From an uncultured Bacteroidales bacterium (GTDB taxonomy: Bacteria > Bacteroidota > Bacteroidia > Bacteroidales > P3): DNA of 15,283 bases. Position numbers and translations under genes: made by a program. This document shows positions 7,239-14,917 of this stretch, piece by piece; position 1 is the stretch's first letter; each line of letters opens with the position of its first letter. Location: assembly GCA_937876865.1 (NCBI GenBank), contig CALEFF010000066.1, positions 1 through 15,283 on the forward strand, read 5' to 3'. A model generated the notes under the pieces. It was not told where the DNA came from, ran no database searches, and was given only the letters and a program-made list of their open reading frames with translations.

Positions 7239-8162
7239 TTATTTTGATTTCGTGTGATTTTCTTGCAACATCTGTGCTCTACTCTTGCTTTGTGTTACAA
7301 TATAAACTCCTAAAAAGACTAAAACTGTTGCTAAACTTTGTTTTAATCCAAAAATTCCAAGACCCATAATAACCGAAAGAATGGTTGTAACTATTGGTTG
7401 AAGGTAATTATACATTGAAAGGGTAGTTGGACGAATGCGAGTCTGCCCTATTGGAATTAAAAGATAGGTTAAGAATGTAGCACCGAGTATTACGTAAGTT
7501 ATTTTTAAGGTTATATCCCAAGTGATTTGAGAATATTCTATTGTAGAGAGATGAGAAAATGTAAAAGGTGTTGATATTATTGTACCGAAAAGAAACATCC
7601 ATTTCATCAATGTTATTGGATGGTTTCTTTGAATGAGTGGTTTAAATGCTGTAAGATACAATCCGTATGAAAGACAACTTACAAAACATATCATATTTCC
7701 AATCCAAGTAGAGTTTCCTCCTGCATTTGCCGAAGAAAGAATAAGAATCAAAGCTCCGCTACAACCGACTAAAACTCCAAAAACTTTTTTTAATGTTATT
7801 GGTTCTTTAACAAAAATTGCTGAAAATATCATTGTAACAATTGGAGTTAGGCTTACAACTATAGAAGCATCTACAGGAGAGGTTTTTGATAAACCATAAA
7901 CAAAAGATGTTTGATTTAAGACAACTCCAAACAAAGAGGCAAGAAGAAAAAAAGGGATATCTTTTTTATTAGCCTTTGGAATTTCAAAGAGAATGGAAAC
8001 TAACCAAAAGACTATCGTTGCTCCAATAAAGCGAAGATAAGTTAAGGCGAGTGCATCTATTTGTAAAGGAGAATTAAGAATACTTTTGGTTATAGGGGTA
8101 TTTATTCCAAATATTAAATTTACAGCAAAAATTGCTAAATGTCCTATGTAGGTTTGTTTCAT
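7239..8162 (-). CDS. EamA/DMT-family inner-membrane transporter
   Basis: This is a polytopic inner-membrane permease of the drug/metabolite transporter superfamily, whose members export or exchange small metabolites such as amino acids; the substrate cannot be read from sequence. About ten hydrophobic helices form two EamA repeats (roughly residues 5-145 and 155-295). Family-typical segments are NLIFGINTPITKSIL near the N-terminus, SPVDASIVVSLTPIVTMIFSAIF ending the first repeat, and YNYLQPIVTTILSVIMG in the second. Length (about 307 residues) is normal. I chose the start at 8162 (MKQTYIGHLAIF). The longer start at 8183 (MKNSKFKMKQ) directly abuts the 14-bp terminator stem at 8184-8222, leaving no free ribosome-binding region, and adds only a polar extension. 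No consensus promoter was found upstream, so expression may depend on read-through of that stem or on a divergent promoter. Confidence 0.92.
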   Translation of the reverse strand: MKQTYIGHLAIFAVNLIFGINTPITKSILNSPLQIDALALTYLRFIGATIVFWLVSILFEIPKANKKDIPFFLLASLFGVVLNQTSFVYGLSKTSPVDASIVVSLTPIVTMIFSAIFVKEPITLKKVFGVLVGCSGALILILSSANAGGNSTWIGNMICFVSCLSYGLYLTAFKPLIQRNHPITLMKWMFLFGTIISTPFTFSHLSTIEYSQITWDITLKITYVILGATFLTYLLIPIGQTRIRPTTLSMYNYLQPIVTTILSVIMGLGIFGLKQSLATVLVFLGVYIVTQSKSRAQMLQENHTKSK

Positions 8163-8183
8163 TTTAAATTTTGAATTTTTCAT

Positions 8184-8222
8184 AAAAGGTGCAGACTATT
8201 TTTGTGTAAGTCTGCACCTTTT
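8184..8222 (-). terminator. Perfect 14-bp terminator or attenuator before the permease
   Basis: AAAAGGTGCAGACT (8184-8197) pairs perfectly with AGTCTGCACCTTTT (8209-8222) around an 11-base loop. On the minus strand it lies downstream of the gene ending at 8306, and its T-run leads directly into the first possible ATG (8183) of the permease gene. It can end the upstream transcript, control read-through into the permease, or both. It also has a T-run on the plus strand, but no plus-strand gene precedes it. Confidence 0.85.
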
Positions 8223-8231
8223 TATATTTGA

Positions 8232-8248
8232 CATAACACATTGTTATG
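8232..8248. repeat. Small palindrome between two minus-strand genes
   Basis: CATAACA (8232-8238) and TGTTATG (8242-8248) form a 7-bp inverted repeat with a 3-base centre, 9 bases upstream (minus-strand sense) of the terminator stem at 8184-8222. It may be an operator or a small RNA hairpin; nothing in the sequence decides between these. Confidence 0.5.
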
Positions 8249-8305
8249 CTAATTGTCCCAAGTATTTTTTGTTAAAACGTTAAAAAGAATTATCAATCAA
8301 TAAGC

Positions 8306-8686
8306 CTATATGCGTAAAACTTGTCGCATTGCAGATGTTTGACAAATAGGTTTATTATTGATTTCTTTTTTATCAAACAAGGCTATTTTTTGTTCTAACT
8401 TGTTAATTTTATTTTGCTCTACAAACGAATCATTGTCTTGCGATGAGCCTCCGAATCCTTGTCTTCTTTCAGAAATAAGAACATTCATTTGTCCTTTTTG
8501 TGATTGTTGAGAGTCTGTAATATTGTTAGTCTTTGCTAATTTTATAGATTTAGAGATTTTTAGCCTTACAATACTTGACGGAGTGCCTTGAACAGAGAAA
8601 GAATTGCCTATTGTGTGTGAACTAAACATACACACAACAAACAAAATCAAGAATAACGCAACCTTTTTCAGTATTTTATGTTTCAT
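8306..8686 (-). CDS. Small exported protein of unknown function
   Basis: I do not recognise this 126-residue protein. It starts MKHKILKKVALFLILFVVCMFSSHTIG, a basic then strongly hydrophobic segment that fits a signal peptide or N-terminal anchor. The remainder is polar, rich in Lys, Gln, Ser and Asn (QQSQKGQMN, ERRQGFGGSSQDND), with a short helical segment that could be a coiled coil (NKINKLEQKIALFDKKE), and ends SAMRQVLRI. The frame stays open upstream to 8707, but the best -7 element (8705-8712) lies inside that extension, so the start at 8686 is preferred. It is divergent from the hydrogenase-like gene and is followed by the strong terminator at 8184-8222. Confidence 0.65.
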   Translation of the reverse strand: MKHKILKKVALFLILFVVCMFSSHTIGNSFSVQGTPSSIVRLKISKSIKLAKTNNITDSQQSQKGQMNVLISERRQGFGGSSQDNDSFVEQNKINKLEQKIALFDKKEINNKPICQTSAMRQVLRI

Positions 8687-8704
8687 TTCTCTTTCCTTGA
8701 ACTG

Positions 8705-8736
8705 CAAAATTATAAAAAGATTTATAAATAAACGAA
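8705..8736 (-). promoter_or_regulatory. Candidate promoter of the small exported protein
   Basis: On the minus strand TAATTTTG (8712-8705) is a full -7 match. The -33 position, 20 bases upstream, reads TTCG (8736-8733) rather than TTTG, so the promoter is probably weaker than the others. The predicted start near 8699 leaves about 12 bases before the ATG at 8686. Confidence 0.5.
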
Positions 8737-8753
8737 GCTTTTTTTACTTTTGT

Positions 8754-8784
8754 TTTGCAGAAAAGAAAAAAAAGTGTAGTTTTG
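8754..8784 (+). promoter_or_regulatory. Bacteroidota-type promoter of the hydrogenase-like gene
   Basis: TTTG (8754-8757), 19 bases, then TAGTTTTG (8777-8784) is a full consensus match on the plus strand. Transcription would start near 8790, about 20 bases before the ATG at 8811. This rules out the longer open frame that begins at 8604. A second -7-like octamer (TACTTTTG, 8745-8752) lacks a -33 partner. Confidence 0.75.
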
Positions 8785-8810
8785 ACAAGTTTTTTATATA
8801 CATATTTATT

Positions 8811-10673
8811 ATGAATGCGGTACTAAAATTAAATAGTAACAAATGTGTTGCTTGCTATGGTTGCGTTAGAGCTTGTCCTGTAAAGGCTATTCAAGTTAAA
8901 GACAACGATCACAAACCTCATATAGTAGAAGAAAATTGTATTGCTTGCGGAAATTGTTTGGAAGCGTGCTCTTATTCTGCAATTGAACTGATAAGTAACA
9001 CAGAAATCGTTGAAGAAATTCTACATTCACAAGCAAAAGTTGCAGCAATATGCGATCCAAGCATAGCAGGCGAGTTTTCTGATGTAAGAGATTACAGAAA
9101 ATTTGTCAGCATGATTAGAAAATTAGGTTTTGATTATGTTTGCGAGGTAAGTTTTGGAGTAGATTTAGTCAGCAATAAATTTGCTAATCTTTGCAATGGC
9201 TACAAAGGCAAAAGTTATATTAGTTCTCATTGCCCAGTTAATAATATGTATATAGAAAAGTATCAACCCGATTTAGTAAACAACCTATCCCCTATTGTAC
9301 CTCCTGCAATTGCTTGTTGCTCTGTTGTAAAAAAAATGTATGGTGAAGATATAAAAGTAGTAAACATAACACCTTGCTTAGGATTGAAAAGAGACAACAA
9401 CAGATATGAAAAAGGAGCTAAATTAGATGCCTTTTTATCTTTCCTTGAACTAAGAGAATTGTTTGAAAAATATAAAATAAAAGAAGAATCTGTTGAATTT
9501 TCAGAATTTGATGCACCACACGGCTACAAAGGTTCTTTATATCCTATATCGGAAGGCTTTGTTGAGGCTTGCGGTCTTTCGTGTTCACCTTCCGATAATC
9601 ACATTCTAAGCGTTGAGGGGAAAAAAGACGCAATAGATGTATTGAAACAATTTGCAAAACACGGAAACGAATTTAACACTCACTTCAATATCTATTTTTG
9701 TAAAGGCTGTTTAATGGCTCACGGTTGCTCTAAGGGAGAAAAATTCCTAAGACACAACTTAGTTTTAAAATATGCCGACAAAAAAATCAACACCTTAGAC
9801 AAAGAAGAATGGAATAAACATTTGAATCAATTTGAAAACATATCGGACTTAGTTGCTTTCTACAAGAATAACGACAAAACACTCCCTATTCCTAACGAAG
9901 AAAAAATTGAACAAGCCTTTATAGAATTAGGAAAGCAATTTGCAGGAAGAAACATAGACTGTAAGGCGTGCGGATATGATACTTGTCAAGATTTAGCAAC
10001 AGCTATCGCACAAGGAATAGCCTCTGCCGATATGTGTTTTTCGTTTGCAAGGAAAGATTCAAGAATATCTAACGACAAACTAAAACTTGCAAAATCAGAA
10101 CTAATAGACTTGCAAAATAAATACAACATTTTAGAAGAGAATTTAAACATTCAACTACTCAATAATCACGAATTAACTTCTTCTTTAAGTTCTTTGATTC
10201 ATCATATCAATCCCGGAATTGCGATTGTGAACGCAGATTTAAAAATAACCGATTCAAACAGTGGATTTATCGATATTTTAGGAGAAGACGCAAAAGAAAT
10301 TGACGAAATTATCCCAGGATTGATTGGAGCAAACGCCAAATCTTTGCTTCCAGAAGAGATTTTCTTACAATTAGAATACGTCTTAAAAAACTCACAAGAC
10401 ATAATGAACAAAGATTTCGATTATAACGGAAGATTTATCAATGTTTCAATATTCTCACTTGTAGAAAACAAATCCGTTTGCATAATATTTAGAAATCTTT
10501 ACAATGAAGAAGAGCGTCCGGAAGAAATAATCCACAGGGTAAATGACGTAATAAAAGAAAATCTTCTTCAAGTCCAACAAATAGGCTTCATTCTCGGAGA
10601 AGGAGCAGCAAAAACCGAAAAAATGCTTAACTCAATTATCAAAACCTATAAAGAACAAATAGGACAAAAGTAA
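8811..10673 (+). CDS. Sensor-type [FeFe]-hydrogenase-like protein with PAS domain
   Basis: This 620-residue, probably cytosolic protein carries, in order, two ferredoxin [4Fe-4S] motifs (C12, C15, C18, C22 and C43, C46, C49, C53), an [FeFe]-hydrogenase large-subunit-like domain (about 75-325), a further four-cysteine Fe-S motif (C384, C387, C392, C409), a helical coiled-coil-like linker (about 411-450) and a PAS-like domain (about 460-560). The hydrogenase loops are recognisable but altered. Loop 1 reads SSHCP (138-142), with His where catalytic enzymes have the proton-relay Cys. Loop 2 is TPCLGLK (187-193). Loop 3 is FCKGCLMAHGC (296-306) instead of the canonical ACPGGC-type motif. Hydrogenase-like proteins with PAS tails are thought to sense hydrogen or redox state rather than turn over hydrogen, and the changed residues fit that; this is inference. 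No maturases, kinase or phosphatase partner lies beside it. The next gene, a Bro-N protein, is 18 bases downstream. The start at 8811 begins just before the first ferredoxin motif and suits the promoter. Confidence 0.88.
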   Translation: MNAVLKLNSNKCVACYGCVRACPVKAIQVKDNDHKPHIVEENCIACGNCLEACSYSAIELISNTEIVEEILHSQAKVAAICDPSIAGEFSDVRDYRKFVSMIRKLGFDYVCEVSFGVDLVSNKFANLCNGYKGKSYISSHCPVNNMYIEKYQPDLVNNLSPIVPPAIACCSVVKKMYGEDIKVVNITPCLGLKRDNNRYEKGAKLDAFLSFLELRELFEKYKIKEESVEFSEFDAPHGYKGSLYPISEGFVEACGLSCSPSDNHILSVEGKKDAIDVLKQFAKHGNEFNTHFNIYFCKGCLMAHGCSKGEKFLRHNLVLKYADKKINTLDKEEWNKHLNQFENISDLVAFYKNNDKTLPIPNEEKIEQAFIELGKQFAGRNIDCKACGYDTCQDLATAIAQGIASADMCFSFARKDSRISNDKLKLAKSELIDLQNKYNILEENLNIQLLNNHELTSSLSSLIHHINPGIAIVNADLKITDSNSGFIDILGEDAKEIDEIIPGLIGANAKSLLPEEIFLQLEYVLKNSQDIMNKDFDYNGRFINVSIFSLVENKSVCIIFRNLYNEEERPEEIIHRVNDVIKENLLQVQQIGFILGEGAAKTEKMLNSIIKTYKEQIGQK

Positions 10674-10691
10674 AGACTAAATTTGGGTGAT

Positions 10692-11543
10692 ATGAATAAT
10701 AAAGAATCTATAAAACTTTTTGAAGAAAAGAAAGTTAGAACAATTTGGGATGAAGAACAAGAAAAATGGTATTTTTCAATAATAGATGTAGTAGAGATTT
10801 TGACTGAAAGTAAAAATTATCAAACTGCAAGAAATTATTGGAAAGTTCTTAAAACTCGTTTAATAGCAGAAGGCAACGAAACGGTTACAAATTGTAACCA
10901 GTTCAAAATGCGTGCAGCAGATGGAAAGATGAGAAAAACTGATGTTGCAGATACAGAACAATTGTTTCGTATTATTCAATCTATCCCTTCACCAAAAGCA
11001 GAGCCGTTTAAACAATGGATGGCACAAGTTGCAAGCCAACGTTTAGACCAAATGCAAGATCCTGAACTTTCTATTGAACAAGCAATGATAGACTATAAAC
11101 GTTTAGGATATTCTGATGCTTGGATAAATCAACGCATTAAATCTATTGAGATAAGAAAAGAACTAACAGATGAGTGGCAAAGAACAGGTGTGAAATTCGG
11201 AATAGAATATGCTTCTTTAACGGATATTATAACAAAAGAATGGAGTGGGCTTACTACAAAAGACTATAAAAGATTAAAAGGCTTAAAAAAAGAAAATCTT
11301 CGAGACAATATGACAAATCTTGAAATAGCCTTAAACTCATTAGCCGAAGCTTCTGCAACAGAACTCTCAAAGCAACGTAATCCAAAAGGCTTCCTTGAAC
11401 AAAAACACATAGCAAAAGACGGCGGAAATGTAGCAAAAGTTGCTAGAAATCAATTAGAAAAACAATTAGGAAAGACTATAATTTCCAATAAAAAAGCAAG
11501 CGATTATCTTATTGCAGAAAAAAACAAGGGCGAAACTAATTAA
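10692..11543 (+). CDS. Bro-N domain protein with DinD-like C-terminus
   Basis: This 283-residue protein has an N-terminal BRO/antirepressor-type domain (about 5-115: VRTIWDEEQEKWYFSIIDVVEIL, then RKTDVADTEQLFRIIQSIPSPKAEPFKQWM). Bro-N domains are known from phage antirepressors and baculovirus BRO proteins and usually bind DNA. Its C-terminal part (about 190-265: RLKGLKKENLRDNMTNLEIALNSLAEASATEL, ending GGNVAKVARNQLEKQLG) resembles the DinD family, DNA-damage-inducible proteins. It may be a domesticated phage-type regulator or a damage-response protein. No other phage genes surround it. A TTG nine bases upstream (10683) would be an alternative start, but the ATG at 10692 is preferred. The 18-base gap to the hydrogenase-like gene allows co-transcription. 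A -7-like TAAATTTG lies at 10678-10685 without a -33 partner. Confidence 0.85.
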   Translation: MNNKESIKLFEEKKVRTIWDEEQEKWYFSIIDVVEILTESKNYQTARNYWKVLKTRLIAEGNETVTNCNQFKMRAADGKMRKTDVADTEQLFRIIQSIPSPKAEPFKQWMAQVASQRLDQMQDPELSIEQAMIDYKRLGYSDAWINQRIKSIEIRKELTDEWQRTGVKFGIEYASLTDIITKEWSGLTTKDYKRLKGLKKENLRDNMTNLEIALNSLAEASATELSKQRNPKGFLEQKHIAKDGGNVAKVARNQLEKQLGKTIISNKKASDYLIAEKNKGETN

Positions 11544-11562
11544 GATTTCGCCCTCGTTTTTT
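11521..11562. terminator. Two-way terminator between convergent genes
   Basis: A 15-base stem with one mismatch (11521-11535 with 11546-11560) closes a 10-base loop containing the stop codon of the Bro-N gene. T-runs follow on both strands. The one plus-strand mismatch (A11526/C11555) becomes G-U in minus-strand RNA, so pairing is complete for the lipoprotein transcript that ends at 11591. It probably serves both converging transcripts. Confidence 0.85.
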
Positions 11563-11590
11563 ATTGTTTAATCACTTTTTGCATTATTTT

Positions 11591-13294
11591 TTAATGTCCT
11601 ATTATTGTACACTGATTGGTTCTTGAATTTTTGTTTGTTACTTGGTTTAAAATTGTTTTTGATTTCTTATTTATATCATATACATTTATTAATTCAAGAA
11701 CCATAGGGCAACCTTCTAAATCAGTATTATAAGTTGCATTTCCATTAAGCGATATAGTATCTCCAACAAACCATTCAGTACTAAACACATCAGTCCTAAT
11801 AAGAGAGTTGTCTTCTGCTTTATATGTCGATACAGTAAGATTAAAATCTAATTCATAATAATTTCCGGAATAAACAAGTTTAAGTTCAGTGCCGTCATAG
11901 TCGTAAGTGTATATTGTTGTGCTTGGAATTTGATATTCTTCATCAATAGGTAAATTTAATGTAAAATTAGCTATGTAACTATCAGACCAATTACATTTCA
12001 AACCTGCTTGAAAAGTAAAACCTGCTCCGCATTTATGAAAAAAACCAGCGGAATAATATTGAGCACAAAAAGTTATTTCATTTCTACAATTCATATAAGA
12101 CAATATTCTTCCAAGAGCATTTACAGCACCTTCTGCAATATTTACCCAAAACAATGCTTTCTTAGCCAAGGTTGTAAATTTAAATATTTTAGTTGGTTCT
12201 TTAAGATGATTTTTTAAAACATCTAAAGTAGCATCAAGTGCAATCGGTAAAGCAGCATTTAATACTGTTTGCCAATTATTACCAGGATTAACTAATGCAA
12301 TTCCATTTCTCATAAGAGCCCCCTCTATCGAAATAGCAACAGATTCAACAAGACTAAACTCGTCCCAAACTCCTATCATCTGCAAAATACAACTAGCTAA
12401 CTGAGCGAAACAATCAATTCCCAACCTATTAAATTCAAGCGTTTTTTTATTACCATCATTAAAAGTATAAGTCGCTTCCTCTCCATAAACCAAATCACTT
12501 TGTCCAATTGTGCATTGAAACCAGTCCCAAACTCCATAATTTCCTCTTGTTGGAACTAAAAAATGACCTTCATAATCACCCTCTTCATCATAAACCTTAC
12601 ATTCGTAAGAAGGGTAAAGCCCAAGCATTCTAAAACTCAAAGTTTTACTATCATCATAAGACTCAACACAAATAGGCTTGCAATCAAACTTTTTTGTTAA
12701 ATAAGGTAAAAATAAATCAAAATCTTTTTTATTTTTATAGTTAGCGTTTGTTGTATCTCCGAATAATTCTCTGAAAACTTCTTGTGCAGCACTAATCAAA
12801 TTAGTGTTTGTAGTATCGTAAATAGCCTTGTTTTGAGCGATAGAGTTTTCTACCTCAGACAAAAAAGCAGGGAAACTACTTGCCGAAGTAAAGACATTAA
12901 CCATTTCTTGATAATTAGCACCAACAATCTCCGCAAAAGCAGGGTTGAAAGTAAGCATAGCAGTAGCAGTACTATGGGCATTGATTTCAATATTTCCATT
13001 CTCAGGAATAATATCACGATAAAGCATGATAACTTCATCATTAGCATTAGTTACCATTAACAATTGAGGAGAATTATTATCAAAAACCTCAACAGAAAAA
13101 CTACCATTACTCAAAAAAGACTCATCAATCAAAGACGCAACACTCAAATTAGAAGTATTTCCATTCTCAATGCTGACACTACCATTACTTAGTCTTGTTT
13201 CAAATTCCAAATCGTTGTTTTCAATCGGCTCTTCGCAAGAAGTAAGCAAAGAAAACATTGCCAACAAAACTATAAATAACTTATTTAATCTCAT
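11591..13294 (-). CDS. Large lipoprotein of unknown function
   Basis: This 567-residue protein has a lipoprotein signal peptide (MRLNKLFIVLLAMFSLLTSC) with lipobox LTSC and acylated cysteine C20. The next residues (EEPIENND) are acidic, as in Bacteroidota lipoprotein export signals, so exposure on the cell surface is plausible. I do not recognise the mature part. The N-terminal third is Asn/Ser-rich with beta-like segments (LSNGSVSIENGNTSNLSV, NGSFSVEVFDNN) and is followed by a more helical stretch. The middle and C-terminal parts contain many cysteines and aromatic residues (KFDCKPICVESYDDSKTL, CAQYYSAGFFHKCGAGFTF), suggesting a folded extracellular domain, perhaps with disulfides. The protein ends with beta-type sequence. 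It starts 12 bases after the BspA-like gene stops, so it is almost surely the second gene of that operon, and a shared surface role is inferred from this linkage alone. Confidence 0.8.
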   Translation of the reverse strand: MRLNKLFIVLLAMFSLLTSCEEPIENNDLEFETRLSNGSVSIENGNTSNLSVASLIDESFLSNGSFSVEVFDNNSPQLLMVTNANDEVIMLYRDIIPENGNIEINAHSTATAMLTFNPAFAEIVGANYQEMVNVFTSASSFPAFLSEVENSIAQNKAIYDTTNTNLISAAQEVFRELFGDTTNANYKNKKDFDLFLPYLTKKFDCKPICVESYDDSKTLSFRMLGLYPSYECKVYDEEGDYEGHFLVPTRGNYGVWDWFQCTIGQSDLVYGEEATYTFNDGNKKTLEFNRLGIDCFAQLASCILQMIGVWDEFSLVESVAISIEGALMRNGIALVNPGNNWQTVLNAALPIALDATLDVLKNHLKEPTKIFKFTTLAKKALFWVNIAEGAVNALGRILSYMNCRNEITFCAQYYSAGFFHKCGAGFTFQAGLKCNWSDSYIANFTLNLPIDEEYQIPSTTIYTYDYDGTELKLVYSGNYYELDFNLTVSTYKAEDNSLIRTDVFSTEWFVGDTISLNGNATYNTDLEGCPMVLELINVYDINKKSKTILNQVTNKNSRTNQCTIIGH

Positions 13295-13306
13295 AACCTT
13301 TTATAT

Positions 13307-14869
13307 TTATTCTTTAACAATTTTTCTTAAAACACTATTTTCATTAGAATGAAGTCTTAGCAAATAACTTCCCTCAGGCAAATCGCCAATATTTATTTCT
13401 CTAACATTAGAGAATGAAAGGAGAATCTTACCACTAATGTCCACAACCTCTATTTTTTCTATACTCTTGCTAAAACTAATCAAACCCTTTGTAGGATTAG
13501 GATAGAAAACAATCTCTTCAAGCTCCGTTTCCTGCAAAGAAGAAGTCTCTCCATTTGTGTAATTGTTAGGAATAACATAAAGAACAACAGTAAGATTTAT
13601 CTCACAACCCGCAACCGACAAAACAGTAGCATTATAAACACCCTCTTCACTCAACTCTTGACCATTAAAATTATAAGTCTCGCCCTGCATAATAATTACA
13701 TCGATAATAGTATCTTTAATAGGGTCTTTAAATATCGCAGTAAAAGAAGTATCACTCGCAACATTAACAACCCTCGGATTATTAGTATCACCATCACTCC
13801 AACGCAAAAACTCCGAACAATCCATCTCCGCAACAGCCGTAAGAGTATCAATACCACACAATCCCTCATAAACCTCAACACTTCCCCACTCCTCATTATT
13901 AACCTCAACATTAAGATTTACAGACGTTACCCCTGAACCTAATTCCACTATGCAATCAAAATAATCTGCCCAAAAAGAGTTTTCATAAGCCTGCCTGCAA
14001 CCATTAGGAACATAAAGAGTACTTATATACTCAAAAGCATCGGACATATAAAAGCCACGAGCAGGTGGATTAGTTGCAAGACAAGTAACAGAAGTTAAAC
14101 TATAGCAGCCTGCGAACGCCCCATCTCCAATAAAAGTAACACTATTTGGAATAGTAACAGAAGTTAAACTACTGCAATCACGGAACACATAATCTCCAAT
14201 AGAAGTAATACTGTTAGGAATAGTAACAGAAGTTAAACTATTGCAATCATGGAACGCTCCATATCCAATAGAGGTAACACTATTAGGAATAGTAACAGAA
14301 GTTAAACTACTGCAATAATGGAACGCATCTTCTCCAATAGAAGTAACACTATTAGGAATAGTAACAGATGTTAAACTACTGCAACCATGGAATACACCTT
14401 CTTCAATAGAAGTAACGCTATTAGGAATAGTAATAGAAGTTAAACTACTGCAATCTTCGAACGCATCTTCTCCAATAGAAGTAACGCTATTAGGAATAGT
14501 AACAGAAGTTAAACTACTGCAATCTCTGAACGCATTACTTCCAATAGAAGTAACACTGTTAGGAATAGTAACAGAATATAAACTACTGCAATCATAGAAC
14601 GCATTATCGCCAATAGAAGTAACAGAATATGTTCTTACAGAATCTGTAATGGTAATATAATCACCATAATAATCACTCCATTCTTCGTGAGTCCAAGTCT
14701 TAGTTACGCTTGCAGGAATATTGACGGATGTAATACTTTCGTTACAATCATAAACTTCTACTTTTCCTGCTCCTGTTACTTCATACCTTAAACTCCCCTC
14801 CCAAAAATCTTGTGCCAATAGCACGTTTGTACAAAGTAGGGTGCAAATAAAGAATAATAATCTTTTCAT
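13307..14869 (-). CDS. BspA-like leucine-rich-repeat protein with T9SS sorting domain
   Basis: This is a predicted secreted or surface protein of 520 residues. After the signal peptide (MKRLLFFICTLLCTNVLLAQ) and a short beta segment (21-82) come seven full 23-residue BspA/LRR_5 repeats and an eighth divergent one (residues 83-266, consensus VTSIGxxAFxDCSSLTSVTIPNS), ending in a cap (ATNPPARGFYMSDAF ... LYVPNGCRQAY). BspA-type repeats in oral and gut bacteria mediate adhesion to host proteins or other cells; the ligand here is unknown. Residues about 310-375 resemble a divergent InlB-type repeat (EWGSVEVYEGLCGIDTLTAVAE ... FLRWSDGD). A second small beta domain follows, then a type A T9SS C-terminal domain (FYPNPTKGLISF ... 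GSYLLRLHSNENSVLRKIVKE). The repeats are nearly identical in DNA, favouring gain or loss by recombination. Expression probably comes from the promoter at 15116-15146 through a long structured leader, and continues into the lipoprotein gene. Confidence 0.92.
   Translation of the reverse strand: MKRLLFFICTLLCTNVLLAQDFWEGSLRYEVTGAGKVEVYDCNESITSVNIPASVTKTWTHEEWSDYYGDYITITDSVRTYSVTSIGDNAFYDCSSLYSVTIPNSVTSIGSNAFRDCSSLTSVTIPNSVTSIGEDAFEDCSSLTSITIPNSVTSIEEGVFHGCSSLTSVTIPNSVTSIGEDAFHYCSSLTSVTIPNSVTSIGYGAFHDCNSLTSVTIPNSITSIGDYVFRDCSSLTSVTIPNSVTFIGDGAFAGCYSLTSVTCLATNPPARGFYMSDAFEYISTLYVPNGCRQAYENSFWADYFDCIVELGSGVTSVNLNVEVNNEEWGSVEVYEGLCGIDTLTAVAEMDCSEFLRWSDGDTNNPRVVNVASDTSFTAIFKDPIKDTIIDVIIMQGETYNFNGQELSEEGVYNATVLSVAGCEINLTVVLYVIPNNYTNGETSSLQETELEEIVFYPNPTKGLISFSKSIEKIEVVDISGKILLSFSNVREINIGDLPEGSYLLRLHSNENSVLRKIVKE
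14072..14623 (-). repeat. 69-base coding tandem repeat (eight BspA units)
   Basis: Eight consecutive 69-base units encode the 23-residue leucine-rich repeats. Long stretches such as AGTAACAGAAGTTAAACTA recur almost unchanged, most variation falling at the residues around the GxxAFxDC position. This near-identity points to recent duplication or ongoing homogenisation. Confidence 0.9.
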
Positions 14870-14917
14870 TTTTTTAAATTTTTTATGTTTTTAATTTTTT
14901 TTATTGCCTAATGAAAA

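Noticed and set aside
8604..8810. A 69-codon N-terminal extension of the hydrogenase-like protein
   Set aside because: It overlaps the consensus promoter at 8754-8784 and the divergent exported-protein gene, and its composition is unlike a protein domain; the ferredoxin motif begins just after the ATG at 8811.
8811..10673. A catalytic hydrogen-evolving [FeFe]-hydrogenase
   Set aside because: The catalytic loops are altered (His in loop 1, shortened loop 3) and a PAS domain follows, so a sensor role is more likely.
10683..10691. TTG start for the Bro-N protein
   Set aside because: An ATG three codons later (10692) gives the usual start, and the extra residues add nothing recognisable.
14072..14623. 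CRISPR-like regular repeats
   Set aside because: The 69-base units are translated leucine-rich repeats in frame with a signal peptide and sorting domain, with no spacer-repeat alternation and no cas genes.
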